From assembly GCA_030737835.1 (NCBI GenBank), contig CM060850.1, positions 13,785,272-13,849,271 of the forward strand: 64,000 nucleotides of DNA, written 5' to 3'. This document shows positions 47,961 through 59,600 of this stretch, piece after piece. Numbering within the stretch: position 1 is the first letter of the stretch; each line of letters begins with the position of its first letter. The notes beneath the pieces are model-generated. The model saw only the letters and a list, made by a program, of their open reading frames with translations, ran no database searches and was not told where the DNA came from. Both the position numbers and the translations under genes were made by a program. The DNA comes from Acorus gramineus. Taxonomy: Eukaryota; Streptophyta; Magnoliopsida; Acorales; Acoraceae.

Positions 47961-48465
47961 AATTAATTAGGGGTCCTTGTGGTCACCTATCTATTATTTT
48001 TATGTCTCTGAAATTTTTTTAAAAAATTTTAGGCCCTAAGATTGTGAAAAATTATTTGTAGGTCCCTCAAGTTAAATGTTGTTCAAAAATACCAAAAATG
48101 CCCCCCGATTGATTATTTTAATACACTATTAACATTCCCCAATACATTGTTAAGTATCTTCGGTACACTATTAACATTTCCCAGTACATTGTTAACCTTT
48201 GCATAAAATGCCCCCTACCCAATTATTTCAGTACACTGTAAACATTCATCACTACATTGTTAAATATCTCTGTCACACTAACCCTTCTCAGTATATTGTT
48301 AACATTCGGATAATTGGTTGAGAGCATTTTTAGTATTTTTGAATAACATCCGGTTGAAGGGATCTACTGATAATGTTTCATCGCCTTAGGGACCTAAAAA
48401 AATATAAAAATTTCTAGGGACCTAAAAGTAATGGACAGGTAAACATAGGGACCCCTAATTAATTT
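47961..48465. mobile_element. 505-bp element with about 145-bp terminal inverted repeats
   Basis: The left arm (47961-48103) begins AATTAATTAGGGGTCC, contains repeated TAGGTCCC-type words and ends CAAAAATACCAAAAATGCC. The right arm (48322-48465) is its inverted counterpart, ending GGACCCCTAATTAATT. The centre has about five copies of a GTACACTATTAACATT / CAGTACATTGTTAAC pair. No protein is encoded. The palindromic AATTAATT border prevents a clear TSD call. Confidence 0.82.
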
Positions 48466-48641
48466 TTTCTTTAATTTTCTTTAAAAAATAAATAAAAAAT
48501 ATTTTTCATATACTATTGTATTAGGGTAGTATATACTGTTATCGCTGCATAATGTACTATCGCATTGTATAGGTGGCAGGGGGGCCGTTTTCTAAACTAT
48601 AGACAAGTTGTAAAACAAACTGGGTGTATTAACATTCTTTT
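48466..48641. other. Short spacer, no gene
   Basis: AT-rich spacer between the inverted-repeat element and the LINE poly-T tract; nothing recognisable. Confidence 0.4.
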
Positions 48642-48959
48642 TTTTTTTTTTTGAAAAGGGGTAGATGTTCTACCATGATTTCATTGAAGATTTCAAAGAA
48701 CTACACAAAGGCGATGAAAGAAAATATAGTAAAAAAATTACAAGCAAAATAAGAAAATAAGTAGAACAAAAGGGAAGGAAGAAAATTCTCAGTGACAAAG
48801 CGGTCCCTATTTAAACCGCAATTTTGAAGCGTCCATTATCGAAGTGTACCTCCCTCGCTCCTGCCATAAAACATCTCCAATCTTGAACGCAACCGCAAAA
48901 GGTATTGCATATATTCTCCAAATAAACTCTAACTCCTTTAAACAGTGTTGTGTTCCTTG

Positions 48960-49351
48960 TGAGTCAAATCATTCATGAGCCCACCAGGACGATTGATTGA
49001 GAGATGTGAGCCGCGGATCTATCCGCTCCAGGGCCTCGAAGAGCCTTTCCGGGGGACCAAAAGCTCTTCCAATGTTTGGAAGTTGAGGGACAGCCTAGTA
49101 GCACTCAACCATAGACGGCAAGTGATCCGACATTGGCAAAATAGGTGCTGCGCCATCTCGGCCGGATCCTCTGAGCAGAGATTGCATGTGGTTAATGAGG
49201 ACTGGTCCCATTTAACTCTATATACCATTGTTAGCACCCAGTTATAATAAAGTAGTTTAAATGGAGTTTTTTTTTTCAATGGAATTTTAGGCTTCTAAAT
49301 CTGCGGTAGCAGCATGCAGATCCAAGATGAGCCAGCTTGGTCACGACACCA
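48960..49351 (-). pseudogene. LINE 1 ORF2 C-terminal fragment (zf-RVT)
   Basis: The minus-strand frame from 49279 has the CX2C..HX4C-type finger CNLC...HLFCQC typical of the region after the reverse transcriptase in plant LINEs, then ends within the 3' part. The preceding sequence up to the hAT border (49351) belongs to the same protein but contains stops and a frameshift. Confidence 0.75.
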
Positions 49352-49505
49352 CAGGGCTGGCCCTGAGATTTAAAAATTTGGATGGGGCCCTATACCCAAA
49401 AAAAAAAAAAAAAATTGTTTAAATATAACCCAATAAATTGTCATTTTTCATTGATCAACTAGAAGAGTATAACAGATAGATACATGCTCTCATCAGCTTC
49501 ATTTT

Positions 49506-52371
49506 TTTTTTTGCTTGGTAAATGGAAATTTATTGTTAATTGAAAAGGTTACAATGGTACATCATAGAATAAAAATGGAAGAAAAGAAAAGCTAAGATCT
49601 GGGGGACAAAGAGCACCCAGGTGATACATTTCAATACATAGAACAAGAAGAGACTAATTCATATCGCCATGGAGTCAAGGCATAAAACGTCAATCAATGC
49701 TCACCCGATCATCAAGAAGATCTGAGATGGATGGTGCCATGCTTATCATGCCAAATGAGCTCTTTGATGTCATTCCCAAGCTAAGAGGGTTGGAGATAAG
49801 AGACACCAATTTCAGATTGAGCAGCAGCCAGACAGTCAGCAACTCGGTTTCCCTCACGGTAAACATGTGAAATTTTCCACTCCTTTAACGGTGCTGTGAG
49901 CTGATGAAGAAGGCGAATATCCCGGAAAGCCGCCCAAGGAATGTGCCCTTTTCCAACAGCCCAAGCAACCGCTGTGGTGGAATCTGATTCAGAGAGAATC
50001 TGTAGGGAGTTCGAAGACCCCAACATTTGACATAATTGGAGCCCTGTCACAATACCTTTAAGTTCTAGTATATTAATAGAGAATGGAAGGGACCTAGCAG
50101 ATAAAGCCTTCAAGCAGTCACCATGCAAATTTCTAACAATGGCACCATACGCAATTGATCATTACTCTTTGAGCCATCGGAGTTAGCCTTTAGCCAACCA
50201 AGGGGAGGAGGAGACCAAGTGATTTCCTGAATAGATGGTAGATAACATTCAACATCCAATCCGAGTAGAGAGCTCAGCTCTTCAGCAAGAACACCCTTTT
50301 CAAGTTTGCAGCCCGCAAATCTACTTCTAGTGCAGCTAATTATACATTTCATGACCTTGGAGCTTGAGGTAGAACAAAGCTTGAAAATTTGTTCTTTTCG
50401 AGCCTTCCATATTAACCAAAAGATTTGAGCAAGTAGGAAATGAATAATCCTTTTACCAGAGTTAGAAGAGGCAGATGAGGTGAACCAGAGAAACAGTTCA
50501 CCCAAACTATTCAGCCCAGTCCTATTTAGCTTTAGTTTGTGGGACAAAAACCTCCAAAGAAGACCAGAGAAGGGGCATGAATAAAATAGATGCAATGCAG
50601 TTTCATCTTCTGTCAAACAAAGAACACATCTCTTTGAGGGGACCAAATGCCTTTTCCACAGTCGATCAAGCGTTGGGAGACGGTTTAGAGCAGCTTGCCA
50701 GCAAAGAAAGCTCCACCTCGGGGGTTGCGAGGAATGCCAAATTGCTTTCGTCCAGTCTAAAGATGGCTTAGTCCTTCGAACAAAGTTCCAAGCAGATCTA
50801 TAAGACATTGAGCCAGTTTTGTTGCCTGTCCAAACAAGTATGTCTTCCCCTTCTCCACCCACATCTAGTTGGGCAATTTCCTCCCAAAGATCATCAAGAT
50901 CTTGAGGCCATCTAGGAGGTTTAACCCAAGTCCCCGCATGAATAAGGAGACCAACAGATGTAGATTGAGGAGGACCCCAAAGAAAACGGCCCCGACTGTT
51001 AAAAAAATGATCAAGGCCATAGCCTTTCAACCAAGGATCGCTCCACAGATTAATCGACTTCCCTTCGAAGATCACGTATTTTGTCAAAATTCTAATCCAG
51101 GAAGCGGAGCCGAGAATATGTTTCCAAACACTGGACCCTGATGAGGAAGCCTTAGAAGTCCAAATATTCCTTTTTCTAAAGTACCTTTGCTTCATCCAAA
51201 CAGCCCATATAGAGGGTAGATTAGAGGCCAATTCCCATAATTGAACTCCCATAGCAGCTGAATTCCAGTCCACAAGGCGTTTGAGACCAAGCCCCCCTTC
51301 ATCTTTTGGCAAGCAAATTTGATCCCAACTTACAGCATGTTGTTTTTGTCTTCCTTCTTCACCTGCCCAAAGGAAACTTCGGGCAATTTGTTCAAGAGTT
51401 CTTATAGATTTCTTTGGTAGGCTAAAACCTGCTGTCCAGAAGAGGCTATAGCTTGAAATGACCGAGTGAATAAGCTCCAATCTGCCGGCTTTAGAGAGAT
51501 ACAGTCCAGCCCAGGATTGCAACCGTTTTCGAACTTTGTCGATCAATGGCAAGCACGAAGAGTTCGACAAAGTCCCTGTTTGCAAAGGAAGGCCAAGGTG
51601 CTTAACAGGCAATGAGCAAAGGGGAATATCTAGAGTAGATGACATAGAATCCATGTTACTTGAGCAGAAAAGCTGACTCTTTGAATGATTAAGGAAAAGT
51701 CTTGAAGCTTGCGAGAAAGAGTCTAGAACACGTCGGAGTTCCATAGCAGAAGAATGGGAGCAATCTGTAAAAATCATTAGGTCGTCTGCAAAGCACAAAT
51801 GAGAAACATTGAGTTTGGAATGAATGAACCTGCCTACTTTGCCTCTAGACACCGCCTCCTCAATCATTGAAGATAAAACATTCATGACCAAGACAAAAAG
51901 GAGGGGGGGGGGGAGGGTCTCCCAGACGTAATCCACAAGAAGCTGTGAAGAAACCTTCAGGACTGCCATTGATTAGAACAGAGAAAGAAGCAGTAGTAAT
52001 ACACTGTGTAATCCATTTAACCCAAACCTCTGGGAAGTGTAGGCTTTTCAATACTTGTTCTAAAAAATCCCACCTCACACTGTCGAAAGCTTTCCTCAAA
52101 TCAATTTTTATGCATGATCTGCCACTCGAAGATGGGGAAGACATGTACCGAATAAGTTCATGCGCAAGGAGTGTATTATGAACAATATGCCTGCCTTTGA
52201 TGAAAGCCGATTGATGTGGTGAGATAAGCTGAGGCAAAACTCTCTGAAGTCTACATGCTAAATTTTTTGTAATGGTCTTGTACATCATATTGCAAAGAGA
52301 TATCGGCCTGAAACTATCAAATGAGGTTGCATGCTTTACTTTTGGGATCAAGGAGATGAACAAATGGTTAA
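49506..52371 (-). mobile_element. LINE 2 (5'-truncated L1-like), inserted in the hAT element with 18-bp TSD
   Basis: An identical 18-base flank, TCTCATCAGCTTCATTTT, lies at 49488-49505 and 52372-52389. The poly-A tail appears as the T run just inside the left border. The element is 2866 bp and starts inside the reverse transcriptase, so it lacks the endonuclease and ORF1: a typical 5'-truncated target-primed insertion. Confidence 0.93.
49781..52363 (-). pseudogene. LINE 2 ORF2: RT, zf-RVT and RNase H (truncated, frameshifted)
   Basis: The minus-strand protein begins in the RT (FISLIPKV, FRPISLCN, SAFIKGRHIVHN, KIDLRKAFDSV) and carries the catalytic CFADDLMIF. It continues through the zf-RVT finger (CVLCLTEDETALHLFYSC) and ends in an RNase H domain (NSDGSKSND, SESDSTTAVAW, YREGNRVADCLA). 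The frame is broken at the G run 51901-51917 (before the FADD motif) and again near 50110-50128 inside RNase H. The N-terminal endonuclease is absent. Not functional. Confidence 0.92.
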
Positions 52372-52524
52372 TCTCATCAGCTTCATTTTACAACTCAATT
52401 AACATATGGTTACTTAGAAATCCATCTTGAATTACAAGCACATACATGTAATCCAATTTACACCAAGAACAAACATAATGTAAAGCTATAATACCAAAAA
52501 GAAATGACGAAGTTCAACAAAGCA

Positions 52525-53846
52525 TCACTTAAACATTATTCTTCTCGCATTTTGAGCTGCAAAAGTACTAATTAGACTTGAATAATCAAGTTTTTCCACC
52601 ATGTCTTTTTCAATAGATAGCAAAGCTAGTCCGTTCAATCTTTCTTGTGACATAGTAGACCTGAGATAAGATTTTATCAACTTCAATTTTGAAAAACTTC
52701 TTTCTGCAGATGAAACTGTAACAGGTATTGTCAATAATATTCTATAAGCAATCCATGCATCTGGAAAACAACAATCCATTCTTTTTAAATAATTCAACAC
52801 ATCAATTGCTTTTTTTGTTTCTTTTGGTAGAACTTCTTTCAAGACTTTTAATTCTAAAAATAAATCTCTTCCATCAATATCAGAAATCATGTCATGTTTC
52901 AAAAAAATTTCGAGTTTGCTACAGTAACATTTCAAACAATTATTATCTAAAGTTTTTAACTTATTCAAATAAAACAAAAATCCAAAAACTTCTTCATATT
53001 TTTTGAAATTGTTCTGGATCAAATTTTGCAATCATTTCAATTAAGCTTAGAAAATTTCCATTATTCTCTTGATATATCTTCTCATTGTCTCCACAAAATG
53101 CTAAATTATTTTTGGCAAGAGTTTTTACAACAGTAAGTATTCTCAACAAAACTTGTCTCCAATGTTCTTTCTCTTTCTGAATTTGTTCTTCTGTGCACCT
53201 ATCAATTGTTTCATTATTTTTTAATCTTTTTTCTAATTCAATCCAGCTACTCATATTGGTAATGTGCTCATCACTAGTTTCATGACTTTTAAGCCTATAA
53301 CTTAGATTTTTCCAATCTTTAATTCCTTCATTAGCTAAATGGATCTTATTGTCTTCTTTCTTAAATAACTTACAACAAAAACAATATACCTTATCGAAAA
53401 TATACCAACCATCTTCTATCATGCTTCTCTCCATTGGATAAATATCGATTGTAATGTATAGAAGAGAAATGCCTATTATCATCATCTTTAGGAAAGTTGA
53501 TATTATTATATCTTATAGGACCTCTTTCTACTAAAAAGTCTCTCAAATTTTTATTAATATTTTTCCAATTTTCTGGATCATAGATATTCAAAGGAAACTG
53601 TCTATATTCTTCATCAAAATTTTCATTTTCATAATTCTTAGGTCTATTTTCATCATCATGCTCATTGTTACTTTCTTCATGGATATGTTCTTCATCATTA
53701 CGCTCATTATTACATTCTTCTGTCATATGTTCTTCATTTTCATTCCCACTCGTATGTTCTTCATTTATCAAATTTTCAACAGAACTTGTTGTGCTTTTAT
53801 TGTTATATAAAAACTTCTCAAGAGCTCCTGATTGAGATTGAATCAA
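52525..53846 (-). pseudogene. hAT transposase, TTF-zinc-finger (ZMYM-like) type, internally deleted
   Basis: Three overlapping minus-strand frames. 53846-53391 has an acidic Glu/Asn-rich N-terminus and RHFSSIHYNRYLSNGEKHDR. 53485-52994 has the TTF-type finger (YCFCCKLF with HETSDEH) and the start of the DUF4371 region. 53031-52525 has the C-terminal dimerisation domain (SSAERSFSKLKLIKSYLRS, RLNGLALLSIE). Relatives are usually 700-800 aa; here only about 440 aa of coding length remains, and most of the central catalytic region is missing between the second and third parts. At least two frame breaks. Confidence 0.85.
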
Positions 53847-54900
53847 TTCATCTTTTTTTTTCTTTTTTCATATCCAAAGCTATATTTTCTAATAGACATA
53901 TTATAATCAATTCAAAATCCAATACGCAATAGTCAAGAGACTTGAAATCAAATTTAATGAACAATAAAACTTGATTGCTGGCTTTTTCCAATATCTCCAA
54001 CAAGTATTTGTATATTGAATTTTAGAGTTCTATAAAAAAAAAGTAAAATTTGATTAGTAAATAGATAATGAATATTTTATGTTTTCATTAGAAGTCTTAA
54101 AAAAATATTTTAAAATAGATTACACCTCAAAGACCATGTTTGTTGTAAAAGGGGCTACGAATAAGAATTATAAACATATATCGAAGAACAAAAAATAAAT
54201 AAACAAAATTAAGATTCAAAAAAGGGTTACATACCTTATAATGGAGATTAATTTGTTATAAATCTTTTTATTTGGTTTCTTTGATTTTGGAATCTTGATT
54301 ACTTGAGGGATTTTGAGGGATTATGAGAGAGAGAGTTAGAGAGAACCAAGAACTTATGAGAGGCCGAGAGAATGAGATTGTGAGAGGCCGAGTGTGTTAA
54401 TTAGAGGGAGAGACCGAGAGGGATAAATCAATTGGGGGAGAAAAAAAAATTAGGCTAATTAAAGAGGCTAATTAAGATGTCTATTCACCTTCCTAAAAGA
54501 AATTTAAAAATTAATTATGTATTTATGTATAAATATTTATTGCAGTTGTTATCTTCCCATTTAAGGCCTGGGGTGGATTAAATTTGAAAAAAGTTGGTTC
54601 TGTAGTGGGCTGGGCAGATGAGGCCCATAAAAAGAGCATCAGGCATATAGATATAATGTTATTGCATGTGGGCTTGGGGGCCCTTCCCTGGGTGGGGCCC
54701 TAGGCAGCTGCCTACTGGGCCTACACCCAGGGCCGGGCCTGCGAGACCACCATTTGTAGACCTCTTTAACAGTGAACAACCCTGATGCAAGCAGTTTCCA
54801 AATAATGCTATCTTCCTCAGCACCACCGATCCCATCAATTCCAATACCAACCAGAATCTTGTATTGCTTTTCCTTTTTATTTCCCCTTTTTGCTATCCCC

Positions 54901-56659
54901 CATTTCTCTCTCCCTTGTAATCAAATTTGAACGTCATTTATTTCTGGAATAGATATGCCCACAAATTTCTCAAAAGTAAAAAAAAAGGTATAGGTCCGGG
55001 CATTATGTATCGGCATTCTTATATTATTGAAATATGACTATAACCATGTTGCATATAATAGTATTGTGTGTGACAACGTCATTAAAGAAAAACTAATTAA
55101 CAATTCTTACTATCATCAACATCATTTTCTCTGATAAATTAAATTTAAAGGGCCAAAAGGATTACTTTTGTACCACGATTGCCTTCGTTTTTCACCCCAC
55201 ATTCAGATGTGTGGTGCTTACATATCTACAGGAGGTAGAAAAATGGTTTTATTCCACATTGACTCAACATAAATGAAATGGTTTTGTATGAGAGTAGTTT
55301 CAAGTCGACTGAATTGAATAGCTTGGCTTTGGGGTGATTTTTTTCATGTTTACGCTACAACAAAAACGGATTTTTATAACCGACATTCTAAGCAACTGTC
55401 ACATAAAAAAAGAAAGACATGGTGACAATTAAGAAGGCATGTCACAATAAATATTATTTTTGGTGATTGTCATATTTTTATGTCACAATATTCTCACCTT
55501 GTAATTAAGGGCTTCAAAAAATTAATCAAAATGATGATATATTAAACATATCTATAAGAGGTCAAAAAAAGGAACTTTAAAATCTCACACTTAACATATA
55601 CTTTCCGCTCCGTTTGGATTTGGATTTGCTCTTGGGCGGATTTTACCTTTGAAAAGCAAAAATTCATAATCGTGGATTCAAACATATTTTTGCGGTGAGC
55701 TCTTCAAACATAAAGAGTAAAAATACCCTCTCTTTAAAAATGTATGAAAATAACGTTTTTCAATAGATGAGTTTAAAATACAAGATTTTAAAAATCATTG
55801 TTTTCCCAACGTACATCCAAACATGATGCAAAAATATCACTTTGTGAGGATCATGTTAAAATTTGAACCACTCAAGCCATAGAACTCATGTTCCAATTGA
55901 TTTACTATAAACATATGCTTATTCTAATACCCTTTCAGGGCCAGGGGACAATGTCATTCTTCACACAAATTAAAACCTAGATATAGAGCTCAATTTATTC
56001 AGAAAAAAAGAGAATAATGACCCACATGATATTAACTCTTTGGCTAGAGCTATAGAATTGTTCCCCAGTAGATCTCGAGTTCCCATCCCACTTAATTACC
56101 ACACCACATACACAAGATTTCTAGGTGATTCTGTGCATCCTAAGTTTTTTATGACCAGAAGAAATAAAAGAGAGTGAAACACATATATAAACCACCAAGG
56201 TTCCAAATAATCATACATTAATATATGATAGATAGAATAAGCTCCAATCATTCCACACAACATCATTCCACACAACAATGCAAAAGAAAAGTTGTAACCA
56301 AACACATCCTATATATATATCAAGGCAAAACCCACCATTTTCACCTTTTTCACATCCAAAAAAAATCCTCCAAGTGAACAGGGCTTAGAATGAAGAGGGA
56401 ATATTAGAAGGAAAAATTCCCTTCCACCCCAATTTCCCATAGACCTAAAAACCCCAAAACAAGGGATTTTCAAAGGCCTACCTCTCTTGTACAGAGAGGT
56501 TTAATTATAACATTGTAGTTTGCAATAATATTAAGATTTACAAGAGTTAAAAAAAAGACGTACCGCCTAGGGGTTTCAGCATAATTAGCAAGAGGTTTTC
56601 ACATAATACTAATTTGAAAACTGTCAAAACCTATGCAGTCTTGTATACCTCGATCAGTT
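54901..56659. other. Spacer and probable 3' flank of the FUL-like gene
   Basis: No gene is recognised. GCTACAACAAAAACGG at about 55356 resembles a CACTA-type terminal repeat. CTCCGTTTGGATTTGGA at about 55608 and ACATCCAAACATG at about 55812 may bound another MITE. An imperfect hairpin CCTCTC..GAGAGG lies at 56481-56501. The minus-strand transcript of the MADS gene should end somewhere in 56300-56659. Confidence 0.35.
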
Positions 56660-59600
56660 TCACGAGTTCATCGATCGGATCATCCACGGCGGCAAAATGG
56701 ATTTCACCCTAACCTGGCCTTGTGGTTGGGCAAGACCTTCAGTTTCTTCTTCTGCTGCTCTTGATGAATATGGTCTGATCAACATTGTTCAAAACTTATC
56801 AAGTGACATTCAATAGATCATGAAAAACCACTAAATTAAACCAATCCACATTTGTCTATTCAATCCAAAATAAAAAATTTCATATGTACTATAGAATCTT
56901 TCATGGTACTAGGTTTGAAGGTTCATGTTTCTTGTTACATTAGCATATGCTATATGGTTTTGATGACTCACGTCTCGGAAACATGTGATTTTTAAATTAA
57001 AAAATAGTGTAATTTTTCATATTGAATGTGTTACTAGATTAAGAGGAAACAAATTATATTGTTTAATATTGTTTCGAATTACATGTAGTGATTGCCATGC
57101 ACGTGAAGGTTAGAATTTATATATATAATATATTATATACTAATATGACATAGATCAGTCTACTCCCGGTTCAAAAATTGAAAAAATAATCAGGTCCCAT
57201 TGCACTGTAGATTAATATTTGAGAAAAGAAAAGTTAGAAACTTAGGTATATAGATCTGATGCAGTGCTTGTACATTATGATTTTTTTTTATAAGAGCATA
57301 TATCTTATACTTTCACGTTGAATGAATCTATGAATTTTTTTTTTAATGAGGTAGATACAAACGCATAACTGAATATATATCTCATTGGATAGTCATCTAG
57401 ATATATAAACTTTCTACGTGTCTGTCCTCATGAATTTCTAGGGTGCTCTCTAATCAATTATTTAGCAACTAAGCAGGTAGACAAAAAAAAAAAAAAAAAG
57501 AAGATTTACTCATTTAATTATTAATTTTTTAGCATGACTAAACTGAAATAATAATATCATGATGAGGAAGGAAGAAATAATTTATTCTTGTTATACATTC
57601 AAATTATAACTACACACAAACAAGACACATACAAAAAACAAAAAAATTATCCAAATTGAGGATGAGAGCATCAACCAAACATAATAAATAGAGATTGATT
57701 CTAGCATCCACCCTCGCCCCCTTTGTTAACATCCCCACCCCACCAAACACTAAATTTTTTAATGGGGTGGAGACCCCATAAAGTGAGGTGGGAGTAACTG
57801 TATTTCCTTTTCTTTTTTTTTCCTTTTTCTTTTTTTGGTAGGAAATGCTCTTTATCCATAGCAGAGAGAAACAAACGGGGCTACTAGATCCTTAACAATT
57901 AGTCCAGATGGATGTAGGAACTAGTCAAGAGGAGTAAACCATTTTTTCTCATTCTATGTCGGGCAGCAATAGAGGATTTGACCTAAGGAGAGGGTGTCCC
58001 TTCCACCATGCTAACTAATTGTATTCCCTTTGAAATGTAACTTTTTATTAAAGAAACTTTTGAAATAAACTCCACCAATCATACTTTGTTACATTCCCAA
58101 AAAGTATTTCTTTTTATAACTAATTTAAAGCTGGAATAGTTAAGTATAACTTTTACATAAGCTGGAATAGTTGGGTATGTCTTGGACAAGGACTTATTTT
58201 GTGGGGAACTAATCTAGCCAACTTCACCTAAGAAATATTTGGCCGTAGATAAGTCTTTCGTGAATTATAAAGATTGAATTTAATGTTGTCACATTCTTCT
58301 CGAACCAATAAGTTTGTCAACGGATTGAAAATGGATCAGATACGTTAATATCTGTATTATATCCTAATAATTCAGATATACAGATCAAATACGGATATTT
58401 TTTAGATATAATATGAATAATATATAATACAAACATATATATCTTTATAATATGATCAGATACGGATACATATATTTTTTGAATTTGATACACTGATATC
58501 CATATCTGCATTTTGAATTTTTCAGATATTTATGATTTTTTTAATATAAATTCATTTTTTTTTTTAGATAATTGACAAACTTACCACAAACTACCTCGTA
58601 GTTGTAACTGTAGAGAAGTTTAAAGAGATTTTGATGGAGTCATGGGTTGTGGATTTGTATGGTTATTTCACTCAAAGAAGTGGTGATGGGTAGGGATGAT
58701 AATAGGATGGGTTTTATTGGTAACCCGATCTGATTTGTCCCTATTGGGATGGGTTTGGATTCCGTGTTTTCCAAACTAGCATCAACCCACCCCGATCTAT
58801 GTAATTCATGGGATGAGTTTGGATTTTATATTTAAAAACTGATTAAACCTGCCAATCTGACTTATATTTTATCATTATGATTTATGCACTAACAAAAGTT
58901 AAGTCCTAATATAGTTAAAAAGTTATAATTCAACTATCATCATCTCTTTTTTTCTCCATCCATTCATTCACATTTATCTCATAAAAAAAATTCAAAATAC
59001 AAGACCCTTCAGACAATCAATCGTTTGTTACCTTAAAAACAAAAGATATTGTTTGATATTTTACAGTATTTTGCCCTTTTTGTTTTCTTTCAACATATAA
59101 TTTTTTTTTTATTTGGTCACTAATTTTGAAAGAACTATGTATATTATACATTAAAAAATATTTTAATTAATTCTCAAATGTCTTGTGTGATAGATGTCAA
59201 GAACTATCATGTTTCATGTATTTTGAGATTTTGGTATTTTTATGTGAAAACAAATTAAAGTTTTTTTTTAATGTAATCTGTATAAATGATAAAAATAATT
59301 TAATTTGTTATATAATTTTTTTTATTATATTAACTATAGGAACCGAGCAATCTAACTCACTTTAACCAGGGTGGGGTGAGTATGGATTTTAAAATGTAAA
59401 ATCCAAAATAAAATGGAGGGATATGGAATTTAAATTGTGTGGGGTTGGTTGGGGTGGGGTGGGGAGGCTCTATAGAGTTCAAAATTAGAGAGATGGGTTG
59501 GATTTGGTGTTACATCCAATTCCAACCCGACTCATTTTCATCCCTAACAATGGGTATATAGAAAGAGATCCATTTAATGGATTTTTTTTAGGCACTGTTA

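Larger units (their letters stand above)
49352..54741 (-). mobile_element. hAT transposon with 8-bp TSD, itself split by LINE 2
   Basis: The left end CAGGGCTGGCCCTG pairs with the right end CAGGCCCGGCCCTG read on the other strand. Flanks CGACACCA (49344-49351) and CGAGACCA (54742-54749) match at 7 of 8 positions. Span is 5390 bp. Without LINE 2 and one TSD copy the element is about 2.5 kb. It encodes a broken ZMYM/TTF-type hAT transposase on the minus strand. Confidence 0.88.
48642..54900 (-). mobile_element. LINE 1 (5'-truncated, minus strand), split by a hAT element
   Basis: The 3' end is the T tract at 48642 (poly-A on the minus strand). Minus-strand coding remains at 49279-48960 show a zf-RVT zinc finger, CNLCSEDPAEMAQHLFCQC. 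Upstream of the hAT insertion, the minus strand of about 54880-54742 encodes EEDSIIWKLLASGLFTVKEV, the segment that precedes this finger in plant L1-like LINEs. The two parts are therefore one LINE interrupted at 49352-54741. Its 5' limit is uncertain. Confidence 0.75.
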
